From Agapanthus africanus (lineage: Eukaryota; Streptophyta; Magnoliopsida; Asparagales; Amaryllidaceae): 64,000 nucleotides of DNA. Below the pieces are notes generated by a model. The model searched no databases. It was not told where the DNA came from and was given only the letters and a program-made list of their open reading frames with translations. Shown here one piece after another: positions 44,401 to 53,759 of the stretch. The stretch lies in the NCBI GenBank assembly GCA_030015575.1, contig CM057338.1, positions 137,107,546 to 137,171,545 on the forward strand, given 5' to 3'. Within the stretch, counting starts at the first letter, position 1. Every line of letters starts with the position of its first letter. The translations under genes and the position numbers were made by a program.

Positions 44401-47400
44401 CCGTGACGGGAGAACTGAACCCGTTCTCTGTGAACGAGGTCCGCAAATACGAAGATGCCAAATACTTCTTGCCGGATTTCGAAGACACAGAGAAGTGTCA
44501 TAAGCCGGAAAATAAAACTAACGCCACCATCCCTGTCTTCGGCAGTGATACCGAGGAAGAAGAGGAGATCGCTTATTCGGGTCCGCCCCAACATAACAAG
44601 CCAGGACCGTCCACTCCTACATTGGTCTTTGGTAGTGACTCGGAGGATGAGGTCCATGTCATATTCTCTGCTCGACCTTCAATACAAGCTTCCGCTGACG
44701 AAGAGCAAAGTCTGCAAGTTGCCATGGCGCCGCCTAAACATCATAAAGAACTGAACGCACTTAATATCTACAGTATAGAAGAGCTGCGGACATTCTATAT
44801 CCCTCCCAGGCGAGAAAACGAGAAGGCAATCCTATTCTACCGTTCTGAAGAAAACAAGGTGGAAAAAGAAGTTTGGCATGCCGTGGATCCCACGCTCGAC
44901 AGGCTTCAGCCTATCCGTCTTCCCAGATATTATACCGAAGGTTTGAAGAAACTGCTGAAATGCCAGGGGATATCCTTCAGACAGACCGTTAGAGAGGCCA
45001 AATTCTATGACAGGGTCTGGAATGTTCCCGGGACCCAACGCAAACTGCCTAACGGGAGAATGGAAACAAAAGGGCTTGGGTACATCTGGCTAAAGAAACG
45101 AGAGCTAGTAAATAGCTGTTATGTCATGTATGACTTCGATGAAGATGCGGACGTTCAATGGGAGGACGCTAATCCTAAGCCAGTAAAAGTTCCTGATGAA
45201 AAAGTGCCCGGTCCATCATTTGAAGAACAAATAGACAGGCTTATAAGGGAAGCTGGTCAAAAAGTCCGAGATGACCACAATCGCGAGACGGCCATCTATG
45301 AGAAAGCCAAGACGCAACGCCTTCTCCGACAGGCCGTGAAGGATGAAAAGGCCGCTCCTTGTCAACCTGCTACAAAAAAGGTTCGACGCGAAAGCAAAAA
45401 CAAGTCAGAGGACAGAAAAGACGCTCAACAAACACAAGGCAGAGCTAAGAAACCACGTATCCGAAAGTCGAGCGTTACTGACTTAGCCCTCATGAAGAAA
45501 ATGGGTCGAACATACTCATTTCCTCGGAACAAAACAAGGAAGATATTTGATCTTGCTCTAAAACATCAAATGCTTACGCTGCCAGAGTCCAAGCACCCCG
45601 AGCACGCGGGCGAGGTATTCAACCCAAATTATTGCTTTTACCATCGAGTAGTAGGTCATCCTCTTGAAGATTGCTTCACCTTCAAGAATTGGGTCGAAGA
45701 TCAATATCAGCTTGGTAAATTCGCTCTGTCCAACAACTGGAGGGTAGCACCACCACAAAAGCACGAGCCTAAGGCCACGAAAGAAGAACCAGTTCCACAT
45801 TGGGATTGGCAGAAAATTCACACCTGTCGTATGATAATGATATTAAAAGAAGAGTCCGAGAATGTGGACAGCCTTCCCTGGTGCTTCGAAAACAGCAATG
45901 ATGAGGTGATCTCAGAATTTCCCCCAGCTCCGAAAGAACTGGAGGACGGCATACATACCACTGCGGATAACCTCAAGAAAATTGAGTTGGGGACGATAAA
46001 CGATCCGCGACCGACATTCGCCAGCGAACTGCTGTCCGAGGAAAAGATGGCTGCATTAAAGGACGTCCTTGTACAGCATAAAGATTGCTTCACATGGAAC
46101 TATGCCGAGATGCCGGGACTTGATCCAGAAGTTGCTGTATATAGACTGGCAATATCCCCGAGTGTCAAGCCGGTCAAACAAGCGCCGAGAAGAATGCGGC
46201 TTGAGCTCGAAATGAGCATCAACGCGGAAGTCAAAAAGCTGATAGACTCCGGCTTTATCCAAGAGGTTCAATACCCTGAATGGATTGCTAACATCGTCCC
46301 AGTGATGAAGAAAAATGGTACGGTGCGCATATGCGTGGACTTTCGGGATCTCAACAAAGCCTGCCCGAAGGATGATTTCCCAGTACCAGTCACCGAACTA
46401 ATGATAGACAATACGTCCACGCTTGAGATTTTCTCATTCATGGACGGCTCATCAGGATATAATCAAATAAAAATGCACCCTGAAGACCAGAAATATACGG
46501 CTTTCCGGACTCCTTTGGGAATATTCTGTTACAAGGTGATGCCCTTCGGTTTAAAGAACGCCGGTGCAACCTACCAAAAGGCCATGACGAAGATTTTCGA
46601 TAACCTTATACATGAAATTGTTGAATGCTATATCGACGACCTCGTTGTTAAAAGCAAATCATATGAGGAACATCTTGAGCATCTGAAGATCGTATTTCAA
46701 CGTCTTCGACAATACAACTTGAAGATGAACCCTCTGAAGTGTGCATTCGGGGTTTCCTCGGGCAAATTCCTGGGATTCGTCGTCCGACACCGAGGTATCG
46801 AGATAAATCCGTCCAAGATCAAGGCAATCATAGGAATGCCTCCGCCGAGAACTCTCAAACAGCTGCGGTCTCTCCAAGGAAAGCTCGCGTACATACGACG
46901 ATTTATAGCCAACCTCTCAGGAAAGTGCCGCCCTTACAGCCACCTGATGAAGAAGGGAACCCCGTTCGTCTGGGATCAAAAGTGCCAAAGCGCACTAGAC
47001 GAGATCAAACAGTACTTGCAAAACCCTCCAGTGTTGCCTGCTCCAGTGAAGGGAAAGCCTCTCATTCTTTACACGGCCGCCCTTGAAGGTTCTTTGGGCG
47101 CATTATGGGCACAAGAGAATGACCAAGGGAAAGAAAGAGCACTTTACTATTTAAGTCGAGTGCTGCTGGGGGCAGAAAGCAATTATTCCCCCATTGAAAA
47201 ACACTGCCTGGCGTTGATCTTCGCAATAACAAAGCTTAGACATTACGCATTAGCGCATGAAGTCTATCTCATTTCAAAGGTGGACCCTCTCAAATATCTA
47301 ATGTCAAAGGCCATATTGACAGGACGACTTGCTAAATGGGCCCTGCTCTTAATGGAGTTCTCGATAGCATATCGACCACTCAAAGCAGTAAAAGGCCAGG

Positions 47401-48053
47401 CCATCGCCGACTTCCTTGCTGAGCACCCGATACCAGCCGACTCTCCTTTAAACTGCTATCTTCCGGACGAACATGCGTTTGATGCGATCGATGGTGATAA
47501 TACCCGATGGGAGCTTTATTTTGACGGAGCATCTTCCGTGAAGAAGCGCAAACAAAGTACCCCTATAATCAAATCGGGGGTAGGACTCATCTTTATAACT
47601 CCACAAGGAGGGATAATGCGCTACGCGTTCTCCCTGACGGAACCGAGGACAAACAACGAAGCCGAATACGAAGCTCTGATAGCAGGCCTCGAGATCGCCA
47701 TTGACATGGGAATTGAAAACCTCCTCATATACGGAGATTCGCAACTGGTCGTTAGTCAAGTAAACGGCGATTACCAAACATGCAAACCGGAGTTAGTAAA
47801 ATACGGTGAAAAGGTGCAACAACTGCTAACCCAAATTCCCTCCTATACTTTGGAGAGCATACCACGCGCGGATAACAGCAAAGCGGACGCGTTGGCCAAA
47901 CTCGCTAAAGAAATGACTGACGAGAACCTCGATGACGTTAGAATCATGGTACAAAGTCGTCAGGTGCTCTCCCCCGCAGAAATACCTTCGGAATCACCCG
48001 AAGAGAAGGGAGTGACTAGACAAGCGACCTTGCAAATAAAAGAACATGAGTAG
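41415..48053 (+). CDS. Gag-protease-RT-RNase H polyprotein of element M
   Basis: A single open frame of 2212 codons. Capsid, about residues 75-220 (HQHVAQFRALCGNTGG, then LLLRQFVGSLSDTAFEWY). First CxYHx4HPxEDC knuckle near 340. Lysine-rich stretch near 470. Second knuckle near 650. Aspartic protease with IDNGSSVNLL near 893. An unrecognised module near 1105-1260. Third knuckle near 1407. Reverse transcriptase about 1590-1820 with YIDDLVVKS near 1738. Gypsy-type RNase H about 1880-2005. Second, archaeal-type RNase H about 2030-2170 (WELYFDGASS, NNEAEYEALIAGLEIA). The double RNase H is diagnostic for Tat. The knuckle-containing segment near 296-380 is repeated near 1363-1446 between protease and RT, which is unusual. 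Confidence 0.93.
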   Translation: MIGMMIQQDPPAEEPLTVLGDDKGDTLNPQPALLTAKEDTISKTDLDEYIAQQIKVHYAAEAAGHVVKTGRPYPGWYDQIKYPPGYTIPKFHVYKGTGNPHQHVAQFRALCGNTGGDDKLLLRQFVGSLSDTAFEWYSELPNDSIKTFAEMELLFTQRFASASERTPMTALINARVKPGETWVQYAIRWRNLWSKCEQRIEEAPAVGMFVGTLDPQATISQFMMFFKPTSFQALIDKLAQMDQMGHKPPLPKPDSRTDKGKGKAIIVANAQQQPNDLKPVACPNNTRPYVPLEDRMGRPYSFPRDKTKRLFELALRNRLINLPDPKRPLQPSDVNEPNYCPYHRVLGHPIEDCYVFKNWLENQYRQGKFALSDKWKVNPPQPHTSKGTNTPGATCSVIEETPWEVVLSSKTKRMLNDLRTCPAIKWKSPLEPQVVEGMLKPRPTPKTNDGGSSTSSQSSKSSKKKKKAKKPVKPSDRRTDLQKQIDALEEYNQKARTPVTLQEFLNHVFQAEDEGGSSSNESEEHVASCHVISHLSTSDEETPRAEKLGAEPTLKILEPSDEAIDTFLNQAFLKGKADRDNEAVIFEKAKRQRLGERIAVLPLEQNTPTTDKIKFKIKKRFAKAVSMGIKLPPSEKNITGEMENHPSYCLYHRKVSHPTEECKAFGKWWQGYVTHRQQFKREKRKARREQNGINKVLDKTSSGCCMIDAGESQVPVFGSDSDEELKLGPLFKESTSGKEEGPKACENIQLRNRTLPEKNLGPLNKKDKGKEKASEDIALDDRVAEELTAKNPPKRNKVDYNVLAHLRKLPSQLSILDALLLSKEARDSLIKALQEPEQFQACLAEEKMKDELEEVHTADVTFGDEDLLLGTCEHNRPLYVSGYCHDIKIGKILIDNGSSVNLLNVRVLKEICMSVQHLARDKITISGFDSQSSKTLRSVILTLRFGLLVTDIKFHVIDAKTCYNALLGRPWLHEYNIIPSTQHPCMKYFKDGFEYTVTGELNPFSVNEVRKYEDAKYFLPDFEDTEKCHKPENKTNATIPVFGSDTEEEEEIAYSGPPQHNKPGPSTPTLVFGSDSEDEVHVIFSARPSIQASADEEQSLQVAMAPPKHHKELNALNIYSIEELRTFYIPPRRENEKAILFYRSEENKVEKEVWHAVDPTLDRLQPIRLPRYYTEGLKKLLKCQGISFRQTVREAKFYDRVWNVPGTQRKLPNGRMETKGLGYIWLKKRELVNSCYVMYDFDEDADVQWEDANPKPVKVPDEKVPGPSFEEQIDRLIREAGQKVRDDHNRETAIYEKAKTQRLLRQAVKDEKAAPCQPATKKVRRESKNKSEDRKDAQQTQGRAKKPRIRKSSVTDLALMKKMGRTYSFPRNKTRKIFDLALKHQMLTLPESKHPEHAGEVFNPNYCFYHRVVGHPLEDCFTFKNWVEDQYQLGKFALSNNWRVAPPQKHEPKATKEEPVPHWDWQKIHTCRMIMILKEESENVDSLPWCFENSNDEVISEFPPAPKELEDGIHTTADNLKKIELGTINDPRPTFASELLSEEKMAALKDVLVQHKDCFTWNYAEMPGLDPEVAVYRLAISPSVKPVKQAPRRMRLELEMSINAEVKKLIDSGFIQEVQYPEWIANIVPVMKKNGTVRICVDFRDLNKACPKDDFPVPVTELMIDNTSTLEIFSFMDGSSGYNQIKMHPEDQKYTAFRTPLGIFCYKVMPFGLKNAGATYQKAMTKIFDNLIHEIVECYIDDLVVKSKSYEEHLEHLKIVFQRLRQYNLKMNPLKCAFGVSSGKFLGFVVRHRGIEINPSKIKAIIGMPPPRTLKQLRSLQGKLAYIRRFIANLSGKCRPYSHLMKKGTPFVWDQKCQSALDEIKQYLQNPPVLPAPVKGKPLILYTAALEGSLGALWAQENDQGKERALYYLSRVLLGAESNYSPIEKHCLALIFAITKLRHYALAHEVYLISKVDPLKYLMSKAILTGRLAKWALLLMEFSIAYRPLKAVKGQAIADFLAEHPIPADSPLNCYLPDEHAFDAIDGDNTRWELYFDGASSVKKRKQSTPIIKSGVGLIFITPQGGIMRYAFSLTEPRTNNEAEYEALIAGLEIAIDMGIENLLIYGDSQLVVSQVNGDYQTCKPELVKYGEKVQQLLTQIPSYTLESIPRADNSKADALAKLAKEMTDENLDDVRIMVQSRQVLSPAEIPSESPEEKGVTRQATLQIKEHE

Positions 48054-48101
48054 GTTGAGGATTGGAGGGAAGTCTTTATAGACTACTTCAAGTCCCACCC
48101 A

Positions 48102-49313
48102 ATGCCCGAAGATGCGTCCGCAAGACATCAACTCATAAAACGAGCTCTGTCCTTCGCCTTCGTCAATGATACTCTCTACAAGAGGTCATTCAATTCTCTG
48201 TGGCTGAGATGCTTAGGACCGGACGAATCGGAAAGAGTCGTTCAGGAAATTCATGACGGAATCTGCGGTTCTCACCAAGCAGGTCCAAAGATGAAGTTGA
48301 AGATCAAACGGATGGGCTATTACTGGCCCACGATGATTCAAGACTGCATCGAATATGCGAAGCAATGTCACTCATGCCAGATTCATGGGGATTTCATCCA
48401 CCAGCACCCAAATCCGCTGCATCCAACGGTAGCTAGCTGGCCATTCGAAATGTGGGGGACTGATATAGTCGGCCCCATCGAGCCAGCATCGTCTAAAGGA
48501 CATCGTTTCATCCTAGCAACGACTGACTACTTCTCTAAGTGGGCAGAAGCAGTACCATTGAGAGAAGTGAAGACGGAGAATATCCTCCATTTCTTCAAAA
48601 CGCACGTCATATATCGGTTTGGAACTCCGAGGCGGATCATCTCCGATAACGGGCCAGCCTACCGAAGTCATAAAATCAGCCGCTTCGCACAGCAGCATAA
48701 CATAGACTGGAGATATTCCTCAGTCTATAATCCACGAGCTAACGGTCTCGCCGAGGCCTTCAACAAGACCTTGACGAAAATTATAAAGAAAACAGTGTCC
48801 CGAAATAAGAAAGACTGGCATGAGAGACTGCAAGAAGCTCTTTGGGCGTATCGAACCACGTTCAAGACAGCCACAAACACAACGCCATACGCGTTGGTGT
48901 TCGGCACGGAAGCAGTACTCCCTCTCGAGATAGAGTTACCCTCTCTACGAGTGGCAGTTCACCACGAGCTAACGGACGAAGAAAATGCTCACCTTCGGCT
49001 TGAGGAGCTTGACGCCCTTGAAGAAACACGGCTCATAGCGCAACAAAATCTGGAGGCCTATAAAGCAAAGATGATGCGCTCATACGAAAGATTGACCCGA
49101 CCGAGGACATTCCACCAAGGCGAACTCGTGCTAGTGGTCAAAAGGCCTATGATCCCCAATCGCGCCAAGCGGGGAAAATTCGAGCCGAACTATGAAGGCC
49201 CGTACATCATAGATAAAGTTTACCAGAGTGGGGCCTATCTACTCATGGACATGCACGGTGAAAGGCCTTTCAGACCAATAAACGGTCGCTTCCTAAAGAA
49301 ATACTACGCTTAA
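48102..49313 (+). CDS. Integrase region of element M
   Basis: This open frame of about 403 codons continues the pol order. It has an HHCC zinc-binding region (HDGICGSH, then CHSCQIHGD), a core with WGTDIVGPI, ISDNGPAYRS and NGLAEAFNKT carrying the D, D and E residues, and a C-terminal domain ending NGRFLKKYYA. Integrase inserts the cDNA into chromosomes, consistent with the 5-bp target duplication. R's remnant at 26686-26940 matches its end. It is in the same frame as the upstream polyprotein; how the two are expressed together cannot be decided from sequence. Confidence 0.92.
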   Translation: MPEDASARHQLIKRALSFAFVNDTLYKRSFNSLWLRCLGPDESERVVQEIHDGICGSHQAGPKMKLKIKRMGYYWPTMIQDCIEYAKQCHSCQIHGDFIHQHPNPLHPTVASWPFEMWGTDIVGPIEPASSKGHRFILATTDYFSKWAEAVPLREVKTENILHFFKTHVIYRFGTPRRIISDNGPAYRSHKISRFAQQHNIDWRYSSVYNPRANGLAEAFNKTLTKIIKKTVSRNKKDWHERLQEALWAYRTTFKTATNTTPYALVFGTEAVLPLEIELPSLRVAVHHELTDEENAHLRLEELDALEETRLIAQQNLEAYKAKMMRSYERLTRPRTFHQGELVLVVKRPMIPNRAKRGKFEPNYEGPYIIDKVYQSGAYLLMDMHGERPFRPINGRFLKKYYA

Positions 49314-49409
49314 TGAGCCACAGCCTAGGTCAACGATAGACGACGACGACTATGTCCGCTCGCTATCTTCCTAAGCTCAAACTGTATAAGCAGTAGCCAG
49401 CTTCTCAAT

Positions 49410-49520
49410 AGCGGACCGAAATGTCCCTAAACTAACGGCGGACCGAAATGTCCTTAAACTAACAGCGGACCGAAATGTCCTTAAACTAATAGCAGACCGA
49501 AACGTCTTTAAACTACTACC
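49410..49520 (+). repeat. ~28-bp GGAC..GTCC repeats after integrase
   Basis: About four units of GGACCGAAATGTCC plus a TAAACTAA spacer. GGAC and GTCC flank a CGAAAT/CGAAAC loop, so each unit can fold. The same repeat is expanded inside the LTRs (38893-39160, 61256-61520) and in R. Confidence 0.8.
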
Positions 49521-49580
49521 GCAGCATCCTTAGGCTGACGAGATATAAAAAAAATATATGAAAATAAAATAAAATAAAAA

Positions 49581-49853
49581 CGGTATGTCCATAAGCAAAA
49601 AGGGGCACGGATGAAAACCCGAAAGGGCTCCGTGAGTAAAAACAGCAGGGCTACCGGCGAGTGTTCGTGAAAACCCGAAAGGGCGCGACCTCGTAAAAAA
49701 AAAGAGAAAGAGGAAATAAAAAGAATAAAAAAAAATGGTATGTCCATAAGCAAAATGGGCACGGATGAAAACCCGAAAGGGCTCCGTGAGTAAAAACAGC
49801 AAGACTACCGGCGAGTGTTTGTGAAAACCTGAAAGGGCGCAACCTCGTTAAAG
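49581..49853 (+). repeat. 155-bp tandem duplication after integrase
   Basis: Two near-identical units start at 49581 and 49736 (GGTATGTCCATAAGCAAAA). Each contains two GAAAACCCGAAAGGGC segments, separated by A-rich runs. The open frames on the minus strand across it are repeat artefacts. Confidence 0.85.
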
Positions 49854-49854
49854 A

Positions 49855-50400
49855 ACACTTACAAGGTCCTCTCGACCTTGTAAGGAGAAACCACCCGCGT
49901 GAGATCCTTACGACTCACAAGGGAGCAACACACTTAGGGATCCCCACGGTTCCTAAGGAGAAAATACACTTGCGAGATCCTCACGACTCGTAAGGAGAAC
50001 GCTCTTATGAGACCCTCACGGCTCATAAGATTTGAAAGTCTTAAGCTACAGAGATCTAAACCTGTGCTTAAGCAGCCCCCACAACTTTCGATAATGCCCT
50101 ACAAGTGGCTCAGCATTGACCCTTGTATACAATCCACGGGCGCGAATAAACATTTCCCTAACTAAGTCCCATCTGAAACTAGGGATATGTTTGCATGGTA
50201 AACAACCCTTGTAAATCCTCTCGACTTACAAGGAGAAAACCCTCCTATAGGATCCTTGCGACTTACAGAGGAACAAAACACTTAGGAACCCTCACGATTC
50301 CTAAGGAGAAAATACACCTACGAGATCCTCACGGCTTGTAGGGAGAAATACCTTTATGAGACCCTTACGGCTCATGAAGTCAAAGCCTTAGTCGACAGGA
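49855..50400 (+). repeat. Hairpin array I of element M
   Basis: This is the counterpart of 1-560. Its first unit has arms CTTACAAGGTC/GACCTTGTAAG, the longest perfect stem seen. Others are CTTGCGAG/CTCGTAAG, CTTATGAG/CTCATAAG and CTTGTAA/TTACAAG. A unit CTTATGGG/CTCGTAAG in A is CTTATGAG/CTCATAAG here: the stem is kept through changes on both arms. Confidence 0.8.
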
Positions 50401-50566
50401 CCCTAACTCTGGTCGCTAAGCCACCTTTGTTCGACAGCGACAGAGGCAGATGATGATTCGCTCCTGGCAATATCCCAGTTGTAGCGGTGCTGATGCCGAA
50501 ATCGGTGTCCAGTTTCAGGTTCACGGCGAAAAGCCAGTAGACCGTACATGCATACGAAATAGACGA

Positions 50567-50765
50567 AATGATGGGGCAACTTGCAATAATAAAAAAAAGC
50601 AGCAAGTAAAATTATATGCATGAAGAAATAGCCGAAATGATTGGGCAACTCGCAATAAAAAGCAGTGAGTAAAAATAAAATAAAAAGCCGAAATGATTGG
50701 GCACCGCGAAAAATAGCCGAAATGATTGGGCGATCGCGACCTTCGCGATGTAAAAGCTGAAATGA
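50567..50765 (+). repeat. Iteron-like repeats of element M
   Basis: Five or so copies of a motif close to GCCGAAATGATTGGGCA lie ahead of a covarying hairpin motif (50812-50860). The arrangement matches 690-930 in A. Confidence 0.7.
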
Positions 50766-50884
50766 TAGAGCATCGCGGAAATAAAACAAAAAATAATGAT
50801 GATAAAATTTTGGCCCTACAGTTAAGATCACATCGATCCCTGTATACAATCCAAGGGCGTAAACAAAGATGGAGCCATACTCTC

Positions 50885-51560
50885 CCAACAAACTCCTCGA
50901 CTTACGGATACAAACACTCCTTGACGAGAGACTCCTGATCCGCGTCGACCTGCAAAGCCACCAGCGCCTCCGTGGGAATCCTTGACTCGTTTCAAACCCC
51001 AAGGAAACAAATAATCCTTGGCGCTCGGGAAACAAATAATCCCTAGCGAATCTCTCGACTCACGGATACAAACACTCCTTGACGAGAGACTCCTGATCCG
51101 CGTCGACCTGCAAAGCCACCAGCGCCTCCGTGGGAATCCTCGACTCGTTTCAAACCCCAAGGAAACAAATAATCCTTGGCGCTCGGGAAACAAATAATTC
51201 CTAGCAAATCCCTCGACTCACGGATACAAACACTCCTTGACGAGAGACTCCTGATCCGCGTCGACCTGCAGAGCCACCAGCGCCTCCGTGGGAATCCTCG
51301 ACTCGTTTCAAACCCCAAGGAAACAAATAATCCTTGGTGCTCAGGAAACAAATAATCCCTAGCAAATCCCTCGACTCACGGATACAAACACTCCTTGACG
51401 AGAGACTCCTGATTCGCGTCGACCCGCCGAGCCACCAGCGCCCCCGTGGGAACCCTCGACTCGTTTCAAACCCCAAGGAAACAAATAATCCTTGGCTCTC
51501 GGGAAACAAATAATCCCTAGCAAAACTCCTCGACTCACGGATACAAACACTCCGTGATGA
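50885..51560 (+). repeat. 158-bp tandem repeat, about 4 copies (element M)
   Basis: Units start near 50888, 51046, 51204, 51362 and (partial) 51522. The sequence matches the 5-6 copies in A at 1080-1925. The within-element units are more alike than units between elements, as expected of local homogenisation. Confidence 0.9.
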
Positions 51561-51769
51561 GAGCCTCCTAACTCATGTCAACTCGCAGAGCCATCACCCT
51601 CTCCGCGAGCAAATTCCCGATTCGTCCCAATTTGTAAGAAGAAGTCTCAGACAGCAAGGATTGAAAAACTTGCTTCTTGAGCAATGGGGCCCTGCAAGTC
51701 AATCCAAAATGGTCTCTTGCATACTATTCACGGGTCTCACTCTCCGAAGTCGAATTTCGACGAGGAGGG

Positions 51770-51990
51770 AAACAACCGCTTACGAATTCTCTCGACTCGT
51801 AAGAGGGAAAATTCTCTTATAAGATCCCTACGACTTATAAGAGAAAACCACACTTAGGAATCCTCACGATTCCTAAGGAGAAAATCCACTTATGAGATCC
51901 TCTCGATCCGTAGGGAGAAAAGCCTCTATGAGACCCTTACGGCTCATAGAATTGAAAAGTCTTAGGCGGTAAACATAAACCTACGGCCTA
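51770..51990 (+). repeat. Hairpin array II of element M
   Basis: Six hairpins in the same order as 2128-2340, preceded by the covarying motif (51686-51735). From 51991 to 52269 there is only the A/T-rich 3' flank of the small antisense gene. Confidence 0.75.
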
Positions 51991-52269
51991 AGCCATCGCT
52001 ATTTCCTGAGGAAGTCGGAATACTCATTTTAGACATCCATCAACCATGATTATTAAGACAGCCTACTGACATTAAAAGAAAGGAGATGACTGAAAGAATA
52101 TCCGTTCTACATTTGATCTGGCATGCGTGACGCATTCATTTATGCATGGACAGAAGACTCAAGACGAGAAATAAGACAAGCTGAAATAGAAAAGGGGAGG
52201 GTTTTCATTCATACCGCCAAAAGTTTTTACAAGCATAAGAATAATGCATAAGAAACATTGTTCAAAATA

Positions 52270-52779
52270 TTACAACGGTATAACCTCGGATCCGGGGCAC
52301 GGATTGAGGAAATCAAAAGTAAGGCCATCCAGAGTTCTTCTGGCCTTTCTAATTATTCTTATGCGCAGTCTTTCGCGCTCCTCGGTGTCGATATCATCGG
52401 CAAGCCCTTCCGGCCTTTGATAAGCAGCAACGATCGTCGTCTGCTGAAACACTTGATGCAGGATGTCAACGAGGTCGTTCCGTCGCTTCTTTGAGATCAG
52501 CCCTGTCAGGTGCACTGAATGCACCTTGTCCTCGGCATCATCCAGCGCATTGAGTGGAAGGGCCTCATGAAGACCCGGAAGTGCCCTCTATATTGCTCCC
52601 AGCACGACTTTCAAAAGAGCCGAACGCCGAGGCAACAGCCAACCACCGCTTGCGTTCAGACGACCCATAACTTCTGCACATTCGGCATCTGTAAACTCCT
52701 GGTTTTGTTGACGATCCTGAGCGCGGATATCATCGTAGGTAATGAACTCGTGCAGACTGTATAGATGCACCGCCGCCAT
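52270..52779 (-). pseudogene. Small antisense protein gene, element M copy
   Basis: The homologue of the 168-aa protein of A begins MAAVHLYSLHEF at 52779, right behind a splice acceptor, and ends EVIPL as in A. Most differences from A at the protein level are conservative (for example FLTYDD/FITYDD, TGLISKKRRNN/TGLISKKRRND). About one break is present. It is antisense to the retroelement, 3 kb after integrase, with its own TATA box. Confidence 0.7.
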
Positions 52780-52784
52780 TATGC

Positions 52785-53077
52785 CTGGAGAAAATATTAC
52801 AGGAAGATCAACGACGGAAAAGCAATAATATACATGGATGACTAAATTCCTAGAGAGCAAAACTGTGTTCAAAGATGAAACCCACTAGACGAGAGCTCTG
52901 CTATTTAAGATTGATCTAAGAATCGATTTTACCTGAAGTTCTTCTAAAAAAAACTTTAAGAAAAAAGGAGCAAGGCACCGGAGTTCTTAAAGGCAAGAAC
53001 AAAGCTCTGAAGTCTTCAAAAATGGAAATCTGGAAGATGATAAGTATCTGGAGGGGGACCAAAGGTCCTATTTATAG
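52785..53077 (-). promoter_or_regulatory. Promoter and 5'UTR intron of the small antisense gene, element M
   Basis: The minus-strand TATA box CTATAAATAG lies at 53068-53077. The intron at about 52785-52932 (donor CTTCAG|GTAAAA, acceptor CTCCAG|GCAT) ends five bases before the ATG. The layout is identical to 3094-3356. Confidence 0.7.
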
Positions 53078-53189
53078 GCCTCAAGTGCCTCTTCGACTCC
53101 CAAGAGTCGTCACGGCAGTTTACCCTAATTGGAGCGAATGTCCGTTCGAATTCCGAGACAGGAGATGAAGCAACGCTTCATCCTTCCCT

Positions 53190-53640
53190 GATTAGAGCAA
53201 AGCTCTGTCTTGAAGAAGCGACGCTTCAGCACGGAAATGCTAGCGCAGTTGCGTTGCGCTGCGCGCTACACGCCACGTGTCCAGCGCAAACGCATCAGCG
53301 CAGCACCCCAAAGCAGCGCACCCAGCCAAAGCAAAGCTCTGTTTCAAGCAAAACCAAGGGAAGCAACGCTTCAGCGGCGTATGCGTCGTGCGCTGCATGA
53401 CACGTGTCGGCGTAGATGTGCTAGTGCAGTTGCGCTGCACTGTCTGCTGTGCGACACGCGTCATATCCTGGAGCATTCGCGCTAAACAAAAAGGTTCTGA
53501 AGAAATCTGTTCGGTTATTATCTTCTGTAAAACAGAAGCCCCCTAGATCAAAGATCCGATGGTGGGGGAAATCCCGCCAAATCTTTCAGAAAAGGGATTT
53601 CTTCAACAAATTGAACTTGCTTCTTAATCTGCAAGATGAA
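53190..53640 (+). other. Internal U3-like segment of element M
   Basis: This is the counterpart of 3430-3900. Its AGAGC-AAA-GCTCT palindromes, CACGTGTC boxes (near 53274 and 53400), GATCCGATGGTGGGG and AAATCTTTCAG occur in the order found at the start of the LTR. There is no gene. Confidence 0.6.
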
Positions 53641-53759
53641 GTCTCAGACAGCAAGGACTAAAGAGCTTGCTTCTTAAGCAATGGGGCCCTGCAAGTCAAT
53701 CCAAAATGGTCTCTTGCATACTATTCACGGGTCTCACTCTCCGAAGTCGAATTTCGACG

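Noticed and set aside
40088-48907. Many short frames antisense to ORF1, gag-pol and integrase of M
   Set aside because: They are shadows of the long plus-strand coding frames, with no start, splice or conservation evidence.
49508-49842. Minus-strand Phe-rich open frames after integrase
   Set aside because: Produced by the 155-bp tandem duplication and its A-rich runs. The two units give the same peptide in different frames.
49855-50400. CRISPR-like array
   Set aside because: The units are regularly spaced, but the variable parts are the hairpin arms themselves, not unique spacers, and the context is a plant retroelement.
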